Shown here one piece after another: positions 21,157 to 34,204 of a DNA stretch of 64,000 nucleotides (position 1 is the stretch's first letter; each line of letters begins with the position of its first letter). A program made the translations under genes and the position numbers. The notes below the pieces were generated by a model. That model was not told the DNA's origin. It searched no databases and worked only from the letters and a program-made list of their open reading frames with translations. Source of the DNA: Chelonoidis abingdonii (lineage: Eukaryota; Chordata; Testudines; Testudinidae). The stretch lies in NCBI RefSeq assembly GCF_003597395.2, contig NC_133774.1, positions 48,704,363 through 48,768,362 on the forward strand. Reading direction: 5' to 3'.

Positions 21157-21840
21157 TTGGTTGCTTTACCCAAAATATACGCAGATTTGTCAACCCTTGT
21201 CAAGGACAATGTCAACCCCAATGAAGGGGACTTCCTACTCAAAGTTTTCACTGACAGAAGGGTGCAATCAGCTCACCACAGAGATAATGATGCAGTCTCA
21301 GCAGTACTTGGAGCCTCCGCAAAGGCCATTTTTTGCACCAGAGCATTCTTTGGTTCTACTGAATCCCCACTGTTAGATATTACCACAATGCTGAAAAGTG
21401 CCAAGGGGCTGGGATCTTCTTTAAAGAGAATTTCCATAAAACCTGCTCTAGTTTCAGTGCCTAACTTGATGCTTTCAGGTCCTCTACCAGATCCATGGTG
21501 TCCAGTGCAGTGGCAAGACAGCATCATGGCTAAGAGCAGAGATATTTCTGCAAGACAGGTTTTCAGTAGCAAACCCATATTCTTGAAACATTTTCTCAGC
21601 GAGCCAATCAAAAAAGCCACCTTCAAAGTACAGAACAAAAACAATGATGGTAATAAGAAAAATCAGTATAGAGTTTTTAAGCCATTTTTCTATTTTAGGC
21701 AGCCCTTCCAAGGTTACGGAGCTTCATACAGATGTAGTAGGAGAGACAACAGGGTCTCTAAAAATAGATGGGAGAAAACCAGGGCCATTAAACCCAGAGG
21801 TGATTCATCCTCCAGGAATGCCCCTAAGAACAGTCAGTGA
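21157..21840. other. Unexplained open region, 227-codon plus frame
   Basis: This is the longest frame in the window outside G/C-rich DNA. Plus reads KIYADLSTLVKDNVNPNEGD near its start, then basic, lysine-rich sequence toward its end, with no family I recognise. The minus strand also has two frames, 21273-21644 (123 codons) and 21484-21711 (75 codons). The latter contains a convincing hydrophobic segment (NSILIFLITIIVFVLYF) preceded by KIEKWLK, as in a single-pass membrane protein. I cannot decide between a processed pseudogene on minus, a plus-strand frame, and chance. No intron boundaries or poly(A) tail define it. Confidence 0.3.
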
Positions 21841-21984
21841 CAACCTCTCTCCCTCTAATGTGACTGGGGTGGAGGAAAGGGCACTTGTCTCTTTTTGTTC
21901 CTACCTGGTTTGTGACCATCACAGATGAACGTTTGAGAGACATAATTTCCAGCGGTTACATCATAGAATTCAAAAGGGCCCCCA

Positions 21985-22580
21985 ACCCTCTGTCACGGAG
22001 TCAGAGTCTGGTCTATGCGCCAGCCTATAACCAGTCTCCTGGGAGCAACCTCTTTAGTGTTCTGGGTCCCACGGACCACACAGTTCCATAGAGGCAGGCC
22101 TCCAAAACTTCAGCACCACCCAATCCTCCCTACGTAGCTTCCTGCAGTGAAAACCTGCCAAGCCAGACTCCTGGAGAGGCTTGTACTGTAGCCCTTCAGG
22201 GCACAGTGCTCTCAGGGAATATCTACAGTGACACCACCGACCTTTCCAAAACAAGGTAACCATTTATTAGTCACATGGCACACAGAATCTGGATGTCCTG
22301 AGGCCCAACCCCCAAGCTGTAGTGAACCCCTTGTTCAGGCCCTGTGTGTCTCTCAGTCTGACCTCCTCAGTCAGTTCCCAGGTGAGAGAGCTCCCAGTTT
22401 TCTACAGAAGCCAAGATTTTATCCCCCACTTTGCACCTTCCAGTCCTTTGTTCTTGAGATGGGGGATATTTGCTCAGCTTCCCTGCTGAGGTGTGGGGGA
22501 ATCCATCTGCCTCTGGGTCATTGGCTGCTAGATATCAATATCCTGGTGATTGGGTTTTCTATTATCTTTTTGGATTTTCC
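21985..22580 (-). mobile_element. Possible solo LTR-like repeat
   Basis: A block of sharply different composition (C/T-rich on plus) lies directly before the CR1. It has short complementary pieces but no clear TG...CA ends or target duplication. The frame at 22228-22590 has no domain. Tentative: it resembles the LTR-type inserts seen at 51243-51770. Confidence 0.25.
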
Positions 22581-22582
22581 AA

Positions 22583-24136
22583 TGATATAGGGTCCTACCA
22601 GATGACTGGAGGATAGCAAACGTGATGCCAATTTTTTAAAAAGGCTCCAGAGGCAATCCTGGCAATTTCAGGCTGGTAAGCCTAACTTCAGTACTGGAAA
22701 AATTGGTTGAAACTATAGTAAAGAACAGAATTATCAGACACACAGATGAAAATTATTTGTTGGGGGAACAGTCAACATGGTTTTTGTAAATGGAAATCAT
22801 ATCTCACCAATCTACTAGAATTCTTTGAAAGGGTCAACAAACATGAAGATAAGGGTGATCCAGTGGATATAGTATACTTAGATTTTCAGAAAGTCTGTGA
22901 CAAGATCCCTGACCAAAGGCTTTTAAGCAAAGTAAGCTGTCATGGGATAAGAGGGAAGGTCCATCTCCTGGATCAGTTAAAAGATAGGAAACAAAGGGTA
23001 AGAATAAATGGTTAGTTTTCAGAATAGAGAGGTAAATAGTGGTGTCCCCCAGGGATGTATATTGGGACCAGTACTGTTCAACATATTCATTAATGATCTG
23101 GAAAAAGGGGTAAACAATGAGCTGGCAAAATCTGCAGATAACTATCTTGAGTAGTTTTGTACTAAGTCCAAAACAGACTGTGAAGAGTTACAAAAGGATC
23201 TCACAAAACTGGATGCCTGGTCAACAAAATGGCAGATGAAATTCAATGTTGATAAACGCAAAGTAATGCACATTGGAAAACATAATCCAAACTATACATA
23301 TAAAATGATGGGATCTAAATTAGCTATTACCATTCAAGAAAGATCTTGGAGTCATTGTGGATAGTTCTTGGAAAACATCCACTCAGTGCCCAGCGGCAGT
23401 CAAAAAAGCTAACAGAATGTTGGGAATCAGTAGGAAAGGGATAGATAAACAAGACAGAAAATATCATATTGCCTCTATCTAAGTCTATGATATGCCCACA
23501 TTTTTAATACTGCATGCAAGTCTGGTCACCACATCTCAAAAAACATATATTGGAATTGGAAAAGGTTCAGTGAAGGACAACAAAAATGATTAGAGATATG
23601 GAACAGCTTCCATATGAGGAGAGATTAATAAGACCAGGACTTTTCATCTTAGAAAAGAGACAAGTAAGGGGGGATACGATAGAGGCATATAAAATCATGA
23701 CTGATGTGGAGAAAGTAAATAAGGAAGTGTTATTTACTCCTTCTCATAACACAAGAACTAAGGGTCACCCAATTAAATTAACAGGCAGCAAGTTTAAAAC
23801 AAACAAAGGAAAGTATTTCTTCACACAACACACAACCAACCTGTGGAACTCTTTGCCAGAGAATGTTGTGAAGGCCAAGACTATAACAGGGTTCAAAAAG
23901 GAACTAGGTAAGTTCATGAAGGATAGGTCCATCAGTGGCTATTAGGATGGGCAGGGATGGTCTCCCTAGCTTCTGTTTGTCAGAAGCTGGGAATTGGTGT
24001 CAGGGGATGGATCACTTGATGATTACCTGTTCTGTTCATTCCTTCTGCAGCACCTGGCATTGGCTACTGTTGGAAGATAGGATATTGGTCTAGATTGACC
24101 TTTGGTCTGACCCAGTATGGCCGTTCTTATGTTCAG
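22583..24136 (+). mobile_element. CR1 LINE, decayed reverse transcriptase to 3' end
   Basis: About 1.55 kb of the second CR1 frame is readable in pieces. In order: 'NFRLVSLTSVLEK' type sequence near 22665; VDIVYLDFQKVCDKIPDQ (22857-22910, reverse transcriptase palm motif A); a [14 protein letters not shown] motif (about 23039-23080); and the region where the catalytic FADD motif should be, which is now SADNYL followed by a stop. Then comes the conserved C-terminal stretch (23586-23945) with a [14 protein letters not shown] motif. The 3' tail ends near 'gacccagtatggccgttcttatgttc'. Stops and frameshifts make it inactive. Confidence 0.9.
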
Positions 24137-24183
24137 TACTTTTGTCTGGCTCAGACAGTGAGGTGACACATACACATACCTAT

Positions 24184-24448
24184 GACCATGTCTACACTAG
24201 CACTTATTGTCAGCAAAACTTGTCACTCAGGAGTGTGAAAAAAACACACACGCCCTGAATGACATAAATTTTGCCAGCATAAGTGCTCATGTACACAGTA
24301 CTGCCACTCATTGAGCTGGTTGTATTATGTCAACAGGACAGCTCTCTCCTGTCGGCATTATGCAGCTACACAAATTCTCTTACAGTGGCACAGCTGTATC
24401 AGTACAGCTCTGCTGCTGTAAGCTTGTAAGTGTAGAGATGGCCTAAGT
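24184..24448. mobile_element. hAT-like MITE
   Basis: Starts CCATGTCTACACTAGCACTT and ends with the partial complement AAGTGTAGAGATGG. The interior is non-coding, with a 'gtcggcattatg' and 'tacagtggcacagctg' composition shared with the relic at 49255-49466, so the two are probably one family. No exact target duplication. Confidence 0.65.
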
Positions 24449-25374
24449 CTCTTAGCCTGCCTTGAGAACAAATTTAGAATTTTTTCTCCCTCACTGGGTA
24501 GCTAAGCAAAATATAGGAGCACTCATAGGCATCATAAAAATATTACAGAAAATTCCCACTTTGTCACACTCCCCTCCCTCAACCCATCCAAGAAGAAAAT
24601 TATGCTCAAGCAAATCTACCAAAGTCTTCAAATCAGGGCAATAGAATGTATTCTAGACCAGGATTGATATTGGGCTGGGGGCTTATAATTCATACTGTTT
24701 CTGTTTCCAAAGAAATCTGTGGAGAAGAGGGGAGGAAGGTAATTTGCAGGAACAGAAGCTGGAGCTTGATGAAGAGAGTTGCTTATCAGAAGAGCGCTAG
24801 ATTAGAAAATAGTAGCACTTAAACAATTTGCTGTGTTTGTTTGATATTTTGGTTTCATACTGTGGTTTCATAAAGCTCCCCACAAGAGGTGCTCCCCACT
24901 CTGCAGATGTATGGTCCTTAGCCAAGTTAGACCCTCACTAATTTGTGTAATGATTGTTAGCCACACATGAATTGATATATTAAAATAACAATAAAAAAGA
25001 ATGACCAGAAGAAAAATCTAATATTGAGCAGTCTAATAAAATTAACCTTTTAAATAGATCTGTATAGAATTGATGAATCTGCCCTGGCTTATGCTAGTCC
25101 TCAGTAATTATGGGTTTCCCATGGATTTATAAGTCACAAAGAAGTCCAGTCGTAAGTGAAAAGGAGCAGAGGAACTCTCTACTCTACAACCAAAGGTGAA
25201 ATCAAGTAAATCCTCAAGCGATATTATTGTGAGCAACATTATCCATTGGCTCAGTTTCCATACCAAGAGAAGATCTATTGGCGTTTGAATTCTTTTGGAC
25301 ACTGTAAATATATGAAGCAATAGCTGTTTCTCCCTCTGGATAGTAGCACTTCTGTTTCTGTGCTGTTGCTGTCT
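24449..25374. other. No gene seen
   Basis: AT-rich sequence without a domain-bearing frame. Minus-strand frames 25108-25320 and 25275-25469 overlap each other and the next MITE and have no recognisable features. Confidence 0.5.
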
Positions 25375-25667
25375 GAGGGCAGGTCTACACTACAGCCGGG
25401 ATCGACGCTCTGATTTAGTGGTCGATTTAGCAGATCTAGTAAAGACCCACCAAATTGACTGCAAATCACTCTCCAATCAACCCTTGTACTGTACCGCCGA
25501 CAAGAAGAGTAAAGTAAGTCGACGGGAGATTTTCTCCCATCGACCCCCCGCGGTATAGGCCCTGCAGTAACTCAACCTCAGGTACGTCAACTCCAGCTAC
25601 ATTGTTCATGTAGCTGGCGTTGCATTGTGTAGGTTGACTTACCGCGGTAGTGTAGACGTAGCCTCAG
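25375..25667. mobile_element. hAT-like MITE, GTCTACACTA ends
   Basis: The left end CTGAGGGCAGGTCTACACTA and right end TAGTGTAGACGTAGCCTCAG are inverted repeats with three mismatches. The interior has further dyads ('gtcgacgggag...ctcccatcgac', 'acgtcaactccagctac...gtagctggcgtt'). It is related in its ends to the copies at 28085, 40477 and 43109. No coding content. Confidence 0.75.
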
Positions 25668-25744
25668 TAATCTCAAAAGATTATTAAGGAGAGGCAGTGG
25701 GATCCTGGCAGATAGAGAAGGCATGAGACTCTAGTGTAGGCATT

Positions 25745-25810
25745 TCTGCTGTCTGGCTGTGTGACCTTGGGCATGTCACTTCAATTTCTTGAGTCTCCAC
25801 ATTATGTGCC
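25745..25810 (+). repeat. MIR-like SINE fragment
   Basis: 'gtctggctgtgtgaccttgg' followed by 'gcatgtcacttcaatttctt' matches the conserved core of the MIR SINE, ancient in amniotes. The tRNA head and tail are missing. Confidence 0.55.
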
Positions 25811-28084
25811 TTGGGGTATATGCTGTCATGACTCTGCGTTCTGTGCCTAAAAGTCATACTGCAGTGCCAAGAAGCTCACTATGGACAAGTGTTCCCCTGT
25901 CATATGTAAGGTACATGTCTCAAAGCCTTCTTCCACGAGAAGGATGCTGTTACTTAGGACATGGTGGAGAGAAGTCTACAGAGATGAACAGGTGTGTTTT
26001 TCCCCTAGAAGCTTTTGGCAGAGGTCCTGTGCAGTCAACATGGGCAAATTCCCAAGCATACTGTGGAGATAACGGGACCAAATTCCCACAAGTTTCTATT
26101 GACTAGGTTTTAATATCTACCCCATCAGAGATGACTTCACACATTGGATAACATCCTCTCATCCAGACCTGTGGGTCTCGATTTGACATATCTCAGCGAT
26201 TTCTAGATGACTAGGTAATATATAATTATGTAAGTGCGGTAATCATATTGTGGCATGTATGTGACCATACATAATGGAGGAGCTCTTCAAACTCTAGGAG
26301 CGGCCTTTCTCACAGGGGAGGCAAATCCCATCTCTGGCCTAGAAGATACAGACAGATGTGTGTTAAGGGAGGGTCATGGAGATTTCCTTCCTCCCAAGCC
26401 CCCATCCTCAGAAGAGCAGTGTCATTCACTTCAATGTCTCATTCACTTCAGTGGGACTACTCACTTAAAGACTCACATGGTGAAATACCTGAACTGGAAG
26501 AGTAGAGAATTCTGCAGCATTATTCCACTGTAAAACAACTTTGTTAGTATACATAAGATATTAAATATGGAATAGCTTAAAAACACTTTAATTCAGGGGG
26601 TTTTTTCAAATAAGAAACAAGCCCCACCCCTCCTTTGAAATAACTGATCAGCATAAGACCTGAACTCTGACTTTTCAGCTGTCACATGCCACCTAGGCTA
26701 CAGCATGTTTCAGTCAAAACAAAAATTGTAACAAGCCTTGAACTTTACTGACAGGCATGCCAAAGTGTCACACAATGTTGCAGACCCAGCTCACATTTTT
26801 ATAAACTATTCACATATAAGTGAATTCTTAACATGTGGTGTTTAGAGATAGAAATTGTCTTCATTTCTTTTAACTAATAGATGAATAACTAGCATTGAAT
26901 TATACCAAGGCTACCTTTAAAAGTGAAGACTATTATCTACAGTATCTCTCACAGCCTACATACAGCAGATGGATTTCTGTAAATAATCCATTTTTTGGAT
27001 TATGCATCCACAGTCCTGGATACAAATTATACCTATGGCGACCCTGAGTGCTGAATTTTGCATTTGTAAAATGTGTAATCCACAGGTTGAGATAAAGTTC
27101 AGAAAGCTCTCTATCATCTATCTATGCATCTGAAGAGGATCATCTGCATTGTTTATTCTAGCAAGTGCTAGGAACATATTGCGCTGGTGAAATGTGCCAT
27201 GGTATGCTACTTTGATGTAGAATTATAGTTTACTGGGCTAAGTCCTCCTAACACTTCTGTTCAGACTGTCACTTTCTTGAGTAAGTGGTAAGGCAAAACT
27301 CTCACTGACTTGAATGGGTGCAGGATAAGTTTCAAGAACAGCAGGAGAACATGTACAAATGTAAGGTGAGTTCTAGAAATAGCAGCTCACAATCCTCTTA
27401 CAGAGAGCAGAGATGTTTATGAAACTGAACCTAAAAATTAAGTTAGAACCTTTTCAGCAGCACTTGAATGGGCAAAATCAAGACCTGGTGTAAGTGGCAG
27501 GATTGCCACCTATCTAGGTTTTCCCACGATCATCACTTTTTCAAGGTAGCTGTCCTTGGAAATCTGTAAGGGTGTCAGTAGACTCTGTAAGATATCCAGT
27601 TGAATGGACTCAGGATCATTGTGGCTGTCCCCTTTTTGGTACCCTGGAGATGGCAACCCTAGCAAGTGGCCATAAATCCCATAAAAATCTGGGCTAAATT
27701 CCGCATGAGACTGTAAACTCTTTGGGGCAGGGCTTTCATTTATTACATTTGTACAGCACCTCACACAATGATACCTTCACCTGATTGGCCTCTAGCTACT
27801 GTTGCAATATAAATGGTAAACAGCAACTTAACTGGCGATGTAAGTTACACATCAAATTAGATTGGTCAGAAAGCTGATGAGGATAGTAATGGGAGTGGGT
27901 TGCAAAGGGTAGCTCACACACTTTGTGGGTTGAAGTGGATGAACAGGAACCACAGCTAACAGGAAGGTGTGAAATAAAGTAGGCCTCTCCCATACCCTCT
28001 TTTGATCCTTCCTAGTAGTTGCTTTTCCTGCTACATCCTTTTTCATTGGCTTGGCACCTAAATTACACTCATTTTGCACACCTC
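25811..28084. other. No gene seen; scattered old repeat pieces
   Basis: About 2.3 kb with short frames (25789-26106, 26255-26533 on plus; 27510-27764 on minus) that lack domains. Pieces with 'cacttcagtgggactactcac' character occur at 26445-26465 and 27300-27320. Confidence 0.5.
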
Positions 28085-28383
28085 TTAGCCCTGGTCTACA
28101 TTGGGGAGGGTAGGAGGGAATCGATCTAAGTTATGCAACTTCAGCTATGTGAATAACGTAGCTGAAGTTGACATACTTAGATCGACTTATTGTGGTGTCT
28201 TCTCTGCGGTGACTCAACTGATGCCGCTCCCCTGTCAACTCTGCCTGTGCCTCTTGCCAAGCTGGACTACAGGAGTCGATGGGAGAGCGCTCCGGGGGGG
28301 ATGTCAATTTATCGCATCTAGACTAGACATGATAAATCGATCCCTGCTGGATCGATTGCTGCCCGCCGATCTGGATACCCTTA
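28085..28383. mobile_element. hAT-like MITE, family C copy 1
   Basis: Starts 'agccctggtctacattgggg' and runs through 'acttcagctatgtgaataacgtagctgaagt' (a 31-bp dyad), 'cctcttgccaagctggacta', and 'gataaatcgatccctgctgg' to end near 'gatctggataccc'. The same order of segments occurs at 43109-43392 and, in reverse, at 40477-40766. The right terminus is eroded compared with the 40477 copy. Non-coding. Confidence 0.8.
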
Positions 28384-30535
28384 CTCTCAGTCCTCAGCCC
28401 TGGGTCCAGCTGCTTGGCAGCATGCCAGTGGAAGGGCATTATCTTAAACTTTAGGAGCCTAATCCTGCTCCCCCTGAATTCAGTGAATGATTTGCCACTT
28501 TAGTGGGTGCAGATTGGGCTCTAACTTTTCTACAGAGTGGATTGTTGTGCACAAATGCCCAGTGCTGCTGGAACTAGGGGTGCTGCTGCATCCCGTGACT
28601 TGAAGTAGTAATAACAAACACCAAATACATGGCTTCCCTGGTTTCCATCATCAGCACCCCAACCATAAAAATTGTTCCAGTATGCCTGCAAATGCCCCCA
28701 ATGGCAGGCTAATTTAAAAAATATAACCTTCAAACATCTTGAAATACAGGGGTGATACCATCCTTTAAGTTACTTTTGATTCACACAGTAAAATGACTGT
28801 AGAGATTTATACTGGACTGATGAGTCACTGAGATAAATCCAAAATACTAAAATATCCTCTTCGGTGTACAGAAAGTACAGCAATCATCTGCGGAGCAGGA
28901 AAACGTGTGTTATTTTCTTCTTCCATTACAGGATTTTGTAAATCAGCTATATGGACATCTACGTTTAGAGAGATACAACCTTAGTAGTTTATAAATGGTC
29001 ACAACCCACCACCCCATACTACATACTCATGCATGGGCAGACTGTGAAACCCCTACTCACACTGGAGATCTTGAGTAGTCCCACTGAATTATTCATGTGA
29101 GTAACTGCTCAACAATGTGACTAGATATTTCATACTGTGGCTCTGAATGAGGTTTATTTTCACTCTGCTTCCTCTCTTGCTTTTGGTCTGCACTGTCATT
29201 TGATTGTTCTGTCATTTCTATATTAGATATCTTGAAGTCTTTCCTGAGTCAAATAATTTGCAAATCAAATCTAAAAAATGCTCACTGGGCCTTCTCCAAT
29301 AACATTTGTCATGTCATTGATTTTAATGCAGTATCTGCGGTTTCATAATACACTAAATATTATCAGCTTATGTTCTGGAGAACATTAGCCTTTCAACGTG
29401 TTTGTCTTGAATAATTTTCCCCACTATATTTTGCAGTTCATCTTCAATTAATATTCTTTCCTTAACCTTACATTTTTAATATTAAGCATGCCAACTTCTC
29501 CAAGATGACATGGATTTTAAAATGGCTATAGAAAGCTCATAGGAAGTCAAGTTTATTTCTATTTTTAGTGTGGCAGTTTTTAGAATCAAACTGATCAACT
29601 TGTAATGGGGTTTTAGAGTTTTACATAGTTTTTTTTTATTAAAAGAGACATCAATGCAATGAATGTAAGTATGAAAGTAAAAACATAGACAAAAAATGTT
29701 GGACAGGAAACATTGTCCTGACACATTTCTAGCTTCGGTTTCATAAGCAAAGTTAATAAAACATATCTTTAATTGAAATATTGTTCATATGTATCAGATG
29801 CACATATATTTACAAACTCTGTTGTAACATAATCACAGCACAGATTTAGGTTTTCTGAAAGAAATGAGAGTTTGACTTAGAATAAGCTGCACATATCAAA
29901 GGTTATTTTACTGTCACAATATTTTTTTTCCCTTTTGTCAGCCTCCTTAGAGCAAATGCACAAAATATAGTGGCATATAAGGGCATCACAGGATTCAGGT
30001 TTTCTTCATCTAATGGTGTTTCTTTGATTATATATAATTACTATAACCTCCAAACTGAGATGTAATATTCTTATTGCAAATGTACTGCAGATACAACTAG
30101 TAATTAACTTACTGTATACCATACTTTAATCAAAAAAAATTTTCCACAAAGCCCACAAACAGTAACCCATGTCAGCTAAATGCCCTCTGCACCTCAATGT
30201 TATATAACTGGAGAAAAGCAGAGAGAGTCGGGGCGCGCCAGGAGGGGAGAGAAAGAAAAGACAAATAGTAACAGCCTTAAGTTTATGTCACAGTTCAGGG
30301 TAACTGCACCTGTATTTCCACTTTATGGTCCACCAAGGGCACCCACTCTTATGTTTCTAGTCCCCCAGCAGCCACCCCTCTTTGTTGGAGACACAAGTTT
30401 CTCCCTTATTTGGGTTTTTCCTGGCTGCACAGTTCCTTGCCTCCATTGTGAGTTCCCCAGCAAGATATGCTGCATAAGCAGGCCTGGTTTGCTTTTTGAC
30501 TCAGAGGCGATAAACAGCATAATTGCCCACAGTTA
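28384..30535. other. No gene seen
   Basis: AT-rich DNA. Fragments of the recurrent motif occur at 28463-28512 and 29076-29112. A plus frame at 30180-30560 (126 codons) shows no domain. It ends inside the MITE-like block at 30536, which argues against a gene. Confidence 0.45.
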
Positions 30536-30737
30536 TAAGGTACCACAACTTTCTGGCTGAACAAAACCAAACACCGTTGCCCCGCCCCTTCTCTGAGGCT
30601 CTGCCCTGCTCACTCCATCCAACATCTCTCCATTGCTTGCTCTCCCCCACCCTCCCTCACTAGCTCATTTTCACCATGTGGTGTGGGTCCCTTTTCAACT
30701 GGGTGTTTGGCTGAAAACTAGACACCTAGCAACCCTA
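30536..30737. mobile_element. hAT-like MITE, 'GTTGC' ends, eroded left end
   Basis: The right end GACACCTAGCAACCCT is the complement of the AGGGTTGC type terminus. The left end 'ggtaccacaactttctggc' is a degenerate version. The interior 'gccccgccccttctctgagg' and 'ctctcccccaccctccctca' is a C-rich stretch I associate with a common turtle miniature family. TATAA lies at both edges, but a full duplication is not clear. Confidence 0.55.
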
Positions 30738-32164
30738 TAACACAGCTCTTTCTATGCAAATACATATTCTTGAGGTGAAAGCATTACATCAAAAACATTA
30801 AAACAATTAAGAAACCTGCAAGCATGCTAATAAGCTTACCAGAGATCACCCCAACTCCAAGGGGTCTGGTAGGAGTCAGTCCTTCAAGCCCTAAACAGAT
30901 GTTTTTTCTGTGGTTACAAGTTCATAATGCCTTTTTCTCAGAACAAGAACACTCCTTTGTACAGTGTGGGCCTCTTATATTGTCTGCATATAACAAGTGA
31001 TCCACAGACAAAAGTCCCCTCCTCAGGGCCAAGCTTCAAAAGGCTGACTTCTTGCATAACCAAAGGTGGTACATTTGCATAAACCTTCTCCTAGAGATTT
31101 CCTGGGAAATTCACTTAACTTTAAAAGTTCACTCTTGTGAGGAACATTGTTTCAAATAGTCATTTGGAGCTCATAATACTTCTTGGGGTTTACCTTAGTC
31201 ATGTCTCTCCTCCCAGAGAGGTTACATACAGTCCCACAATAATACATAAACATCTGCATTTTTAATAAAATGAACTCCTAAAATACTTAATGCAATATGG
31301 TGTGTCCAGGATATTGCAGGAAATTGCCACATCTGTCTTAGTTATCACTATCTCTTGTCTCCCTGGGCATCTTGCTTTTCCGGGTATCATAGACTGCAAG
31401 CGACTCAGGACAAGTGCTATCTTTGTTTATGCCACATACAGAGCTAAGCGCAATGTAGGCACTTAGAGTGCAATTTTAAAAAGTATCCAGGTAACTGAGG
31501 AATGCAAGTCTCGTTCTTTTTCTGTAACCTAGGCACCTCAGATACTTAGGCATTTTTGAAAACCCCACACTTAGTAATTAACAGTGGCATAAGCAGGGCC
31601 ACATGGAAACTATAGATGTTTTGATGCAGGGTTTAGGCTCATTTTCTTTCAGAAAATTTTAAAGAAAACTGGAGAAATTGCATTGAGAGGTTGTGTGAGG
31701 TAGCTCTTGGTTCCTTATTGTTTTAAATCAAGCAGTGTAAAATAAGAAAGAAAAACTAGTCCTTTAAATATCTTACCAAAAAACACATGTAATTAACCCT
31801 GGGAAGCATTAGTAGCTGCGTTAGTGGGACTGTGGGCCGGGGCATGGGCCACCTGTCCTACTGTGTCATTCCTGAACCCGGCCCTCATTTAATATAAAAT
31901 GAAATAGAAATTGGAAATAGGAGTGAAGAAAGCAAAAGTGAGCCCAATCTTCTATAGATAACATCTGAAAGAAACGTTTAGGCCAGCCTGTGACTGCCTT
32001 TCTGTGGATGAGTGGGAAGGAGTGCAAGGAGCCATGCTCTTGCATATCCTCCTACCCCATTGGTTAGGGCTAGTCAGAATTGCAGGCCCTGACTCATGCT
32101 TGCCCCACCACCACTAGCCCACAGAAGAGGCTGAGTGCAATAGGAAAGAACAGGCTGCACCATA
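30738..32164. other. No gene seen; possible LTR-like relic at 30755-31345
   Basis: The first 600 bp have the even composition of an old LTR or retroelement piece, but I found no ends. A fragment at 31466-31560 with 'aggcacctcagatacttagg' and 'tttttgaaaacccca' belongs to an old interspersed repeat seen also at 44555 and 53338. Confidence 0.4.
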
Positions 32165-32735
32165 AAGAGAGTTTGAAGAGACTGGGACTGTTTGTTTCCT
32201 CTGAAATGTAAAGGAGGAGGGTAGGATGTGCTAAAGGTTTAAAGAATAGTGAATGGGTACAGAGAAGGTGAACTGGGAACTTCTATTCATTCTCTTCTAA
32301 TACAAGACCAAGGGGGCATTCAATGAAACAAAAAGGTGTCAAATGTAAAGCTTATGAAAGGAGATACTATTTCACACAATTAACCAGTGGAACCCACTGC
32401 CAAAAGATATCATTGAAGCCAAGAGCTTAGCAGTATTTGGAAAAGGACTGTATGCTCAGATGGATAACAAGAGCATATAGAGTTATAACTGTAAGTAGTA
32501 AAAACCAACAAAACCCCAAGAGCATCCTTTACATTCATGCTTTATGGCATATACTAGCCTCTAACTAATAGGGGCTGAGAAGACAGTCTCTTTGTGAGCA
32601 GGTTATCCCATCAAACCATCTGCAGTGTTCTTCCACCTTACTCTGAAACAGCCAGTACAGACCACCAGTGTCAGAAAGGATACTGAATTGGATGGACCAC
32701 TGGGTCTGATCCAGTCCAGCAATCTGTAAATTCCT
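32165..32735 (+). mobile_element. CR1 LINE 3' end fragment, diverged
   Basis: Reads like the terminal part of CR1 ORF2 on plus: 'tttcacacaattaaccagtggaacccactgcc' (the conserved WN-LP region) and 'attgaagccaagagc', then the 3' UTR with 'ggatactgaattggatggaccactgggtctgat'. The tail resembles that of the CR1 at 24.1 kb. Heavily mutated. Confidence 0.75.
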
Positions 32736-32949
32736 GAATATAGAAGCACTTTCTACTTCTTTAAAGTTTTCTGTTTACTGTCTGCTGTCTCTATATATCA
32801 TCTCATCTCCTCGGTTCATCTTGTAATTTTCCTTTCTCTTTCTTCCTATTCCATCATCTTTTCTCTTATTTCTTTCAAGGAGTAGAAGGGGACTTCAGAA
32901 ACCTTTGCATTCTGATGGACAGAACTTTTCAAATTGCCTGTTTATAGGT

Positions 32950-33960
32950 TTAGATTTCAAGGCCACATTATGATACTTTACTTTGACCTCCTGCATAACA
33001 CAGGCCATAATATTTCACCCAGTATTTCCTGCATCAAGCCCACATCTTGTGCTTGAACCAGAGCATATCTTTTAAGAAGACATCCAATCTTGATTTAAAG
33101 ACTTCAAGCAATGGAGAATCCACTATATCCCTTAGCAAGTTGTTACAATGTTTAATTAACCTCACTGTTAAAAATTACACCTTATTTCCAGGCGGAATTT
33201 ATATCGTTTCAGCTTCTAGGCATTGGATCATGTTATGCCTTTGTCTGCAGATTAAAGAGTGGTCTACTATCAGAAATCTTCTCCCTCTGTAGGTACTTAC
33301 AGGCTCTGATCAACTCACCTCCTAACCTTCCCTTGGATAAATTAATACATTGAGCTTCTTAAGTTTCTTACTGTAAGGCAGGCATGAATGATTCTCATAG
33401 CTCTTTTCTGAATTCTTTCCAACATCCTTTTTAAAGTATGGATGCTAGAATTGGACACAGTATTCCAATAATGGCTGTACACAAAAATAAGAATCTCTCT
33501 CTACTTCTACTTGATATTTCCCTACTTATACATCCAAGGATTGTATTGGCTTTTTTAGGCTACTCCATAACACTAGAAGCTCATGGTCAATTGGTTATCC
33601 ACCATGATCACTACTTCCAAAATACAGTACACATCTTGTGTGTGAAATCTATATTCTTAAATCCTAGATGTATGACCTTACATTTTGCTGTATTAAAATG
33701 CACATACTTACTAAGCTATCCAAAATGTTGCTGTAGAACTTACGTGTCATTATTTATCACTCCACCAATTTGTGCGTCATCTGTAATGATTTTTTCTTCT
33801 AGATCACTAATAAAGATATTGAACAACATCGGGCCAAGATCAGATGCATGTTGAACCCTTTTAGATAATGATTCCTTATTTACAATTGCTTTTTGAGATC
33901 CATGCCAGTTTTTATTCCATTGGAATTTATATAATCATATGGCAACATGTATGTATTTAT
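32950..33960 (-). mobile_element. CR1 LINE fragment, reverse orientation
   Basis: Minus-strand CR1 3' region: from 'gacctcctgcataacacaggcc' (tail side, low coordinate) through the post-RT domain ('attgtaacaacttgc...' on minus) to the reverse transcriptase region with 'gatcttggcccgatgttg' on minus near 33830. The plus frames at 33047-33292 and 33438-33854 are antisense shadows. Dead copy, older-looking than the one at 38986. Confidence 0.8.
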
Positions 33961-34204
33961 GTTAAAGAAGGCACGTGAAAGTCATGCCTCATATACTTGA
34001 AGCAAAAGGTGGTGAGGTTTGTGATGGTCTTTAGTTCCTGTGAGAGTTCATTGCAGTATCTTGGGCTAGCCCCTGAGAAAGCTCTGTCTCCTTCGTGATT
34101 GTCCTACATCTTTCCAAACATAGAACCAAAATATTTATCGAACATTTCTGTCTTTTCTGCATCGTCATCGACAATTTTAACATCTCAATCTAGTAACAGA
34201 TATT

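Noticed and set aside
21157..21840. VDAC-like protein, because of the 'YADL' near the start of the plus frame
   Set aside because: Four matching residues only; nothing downstream resembles a porin.
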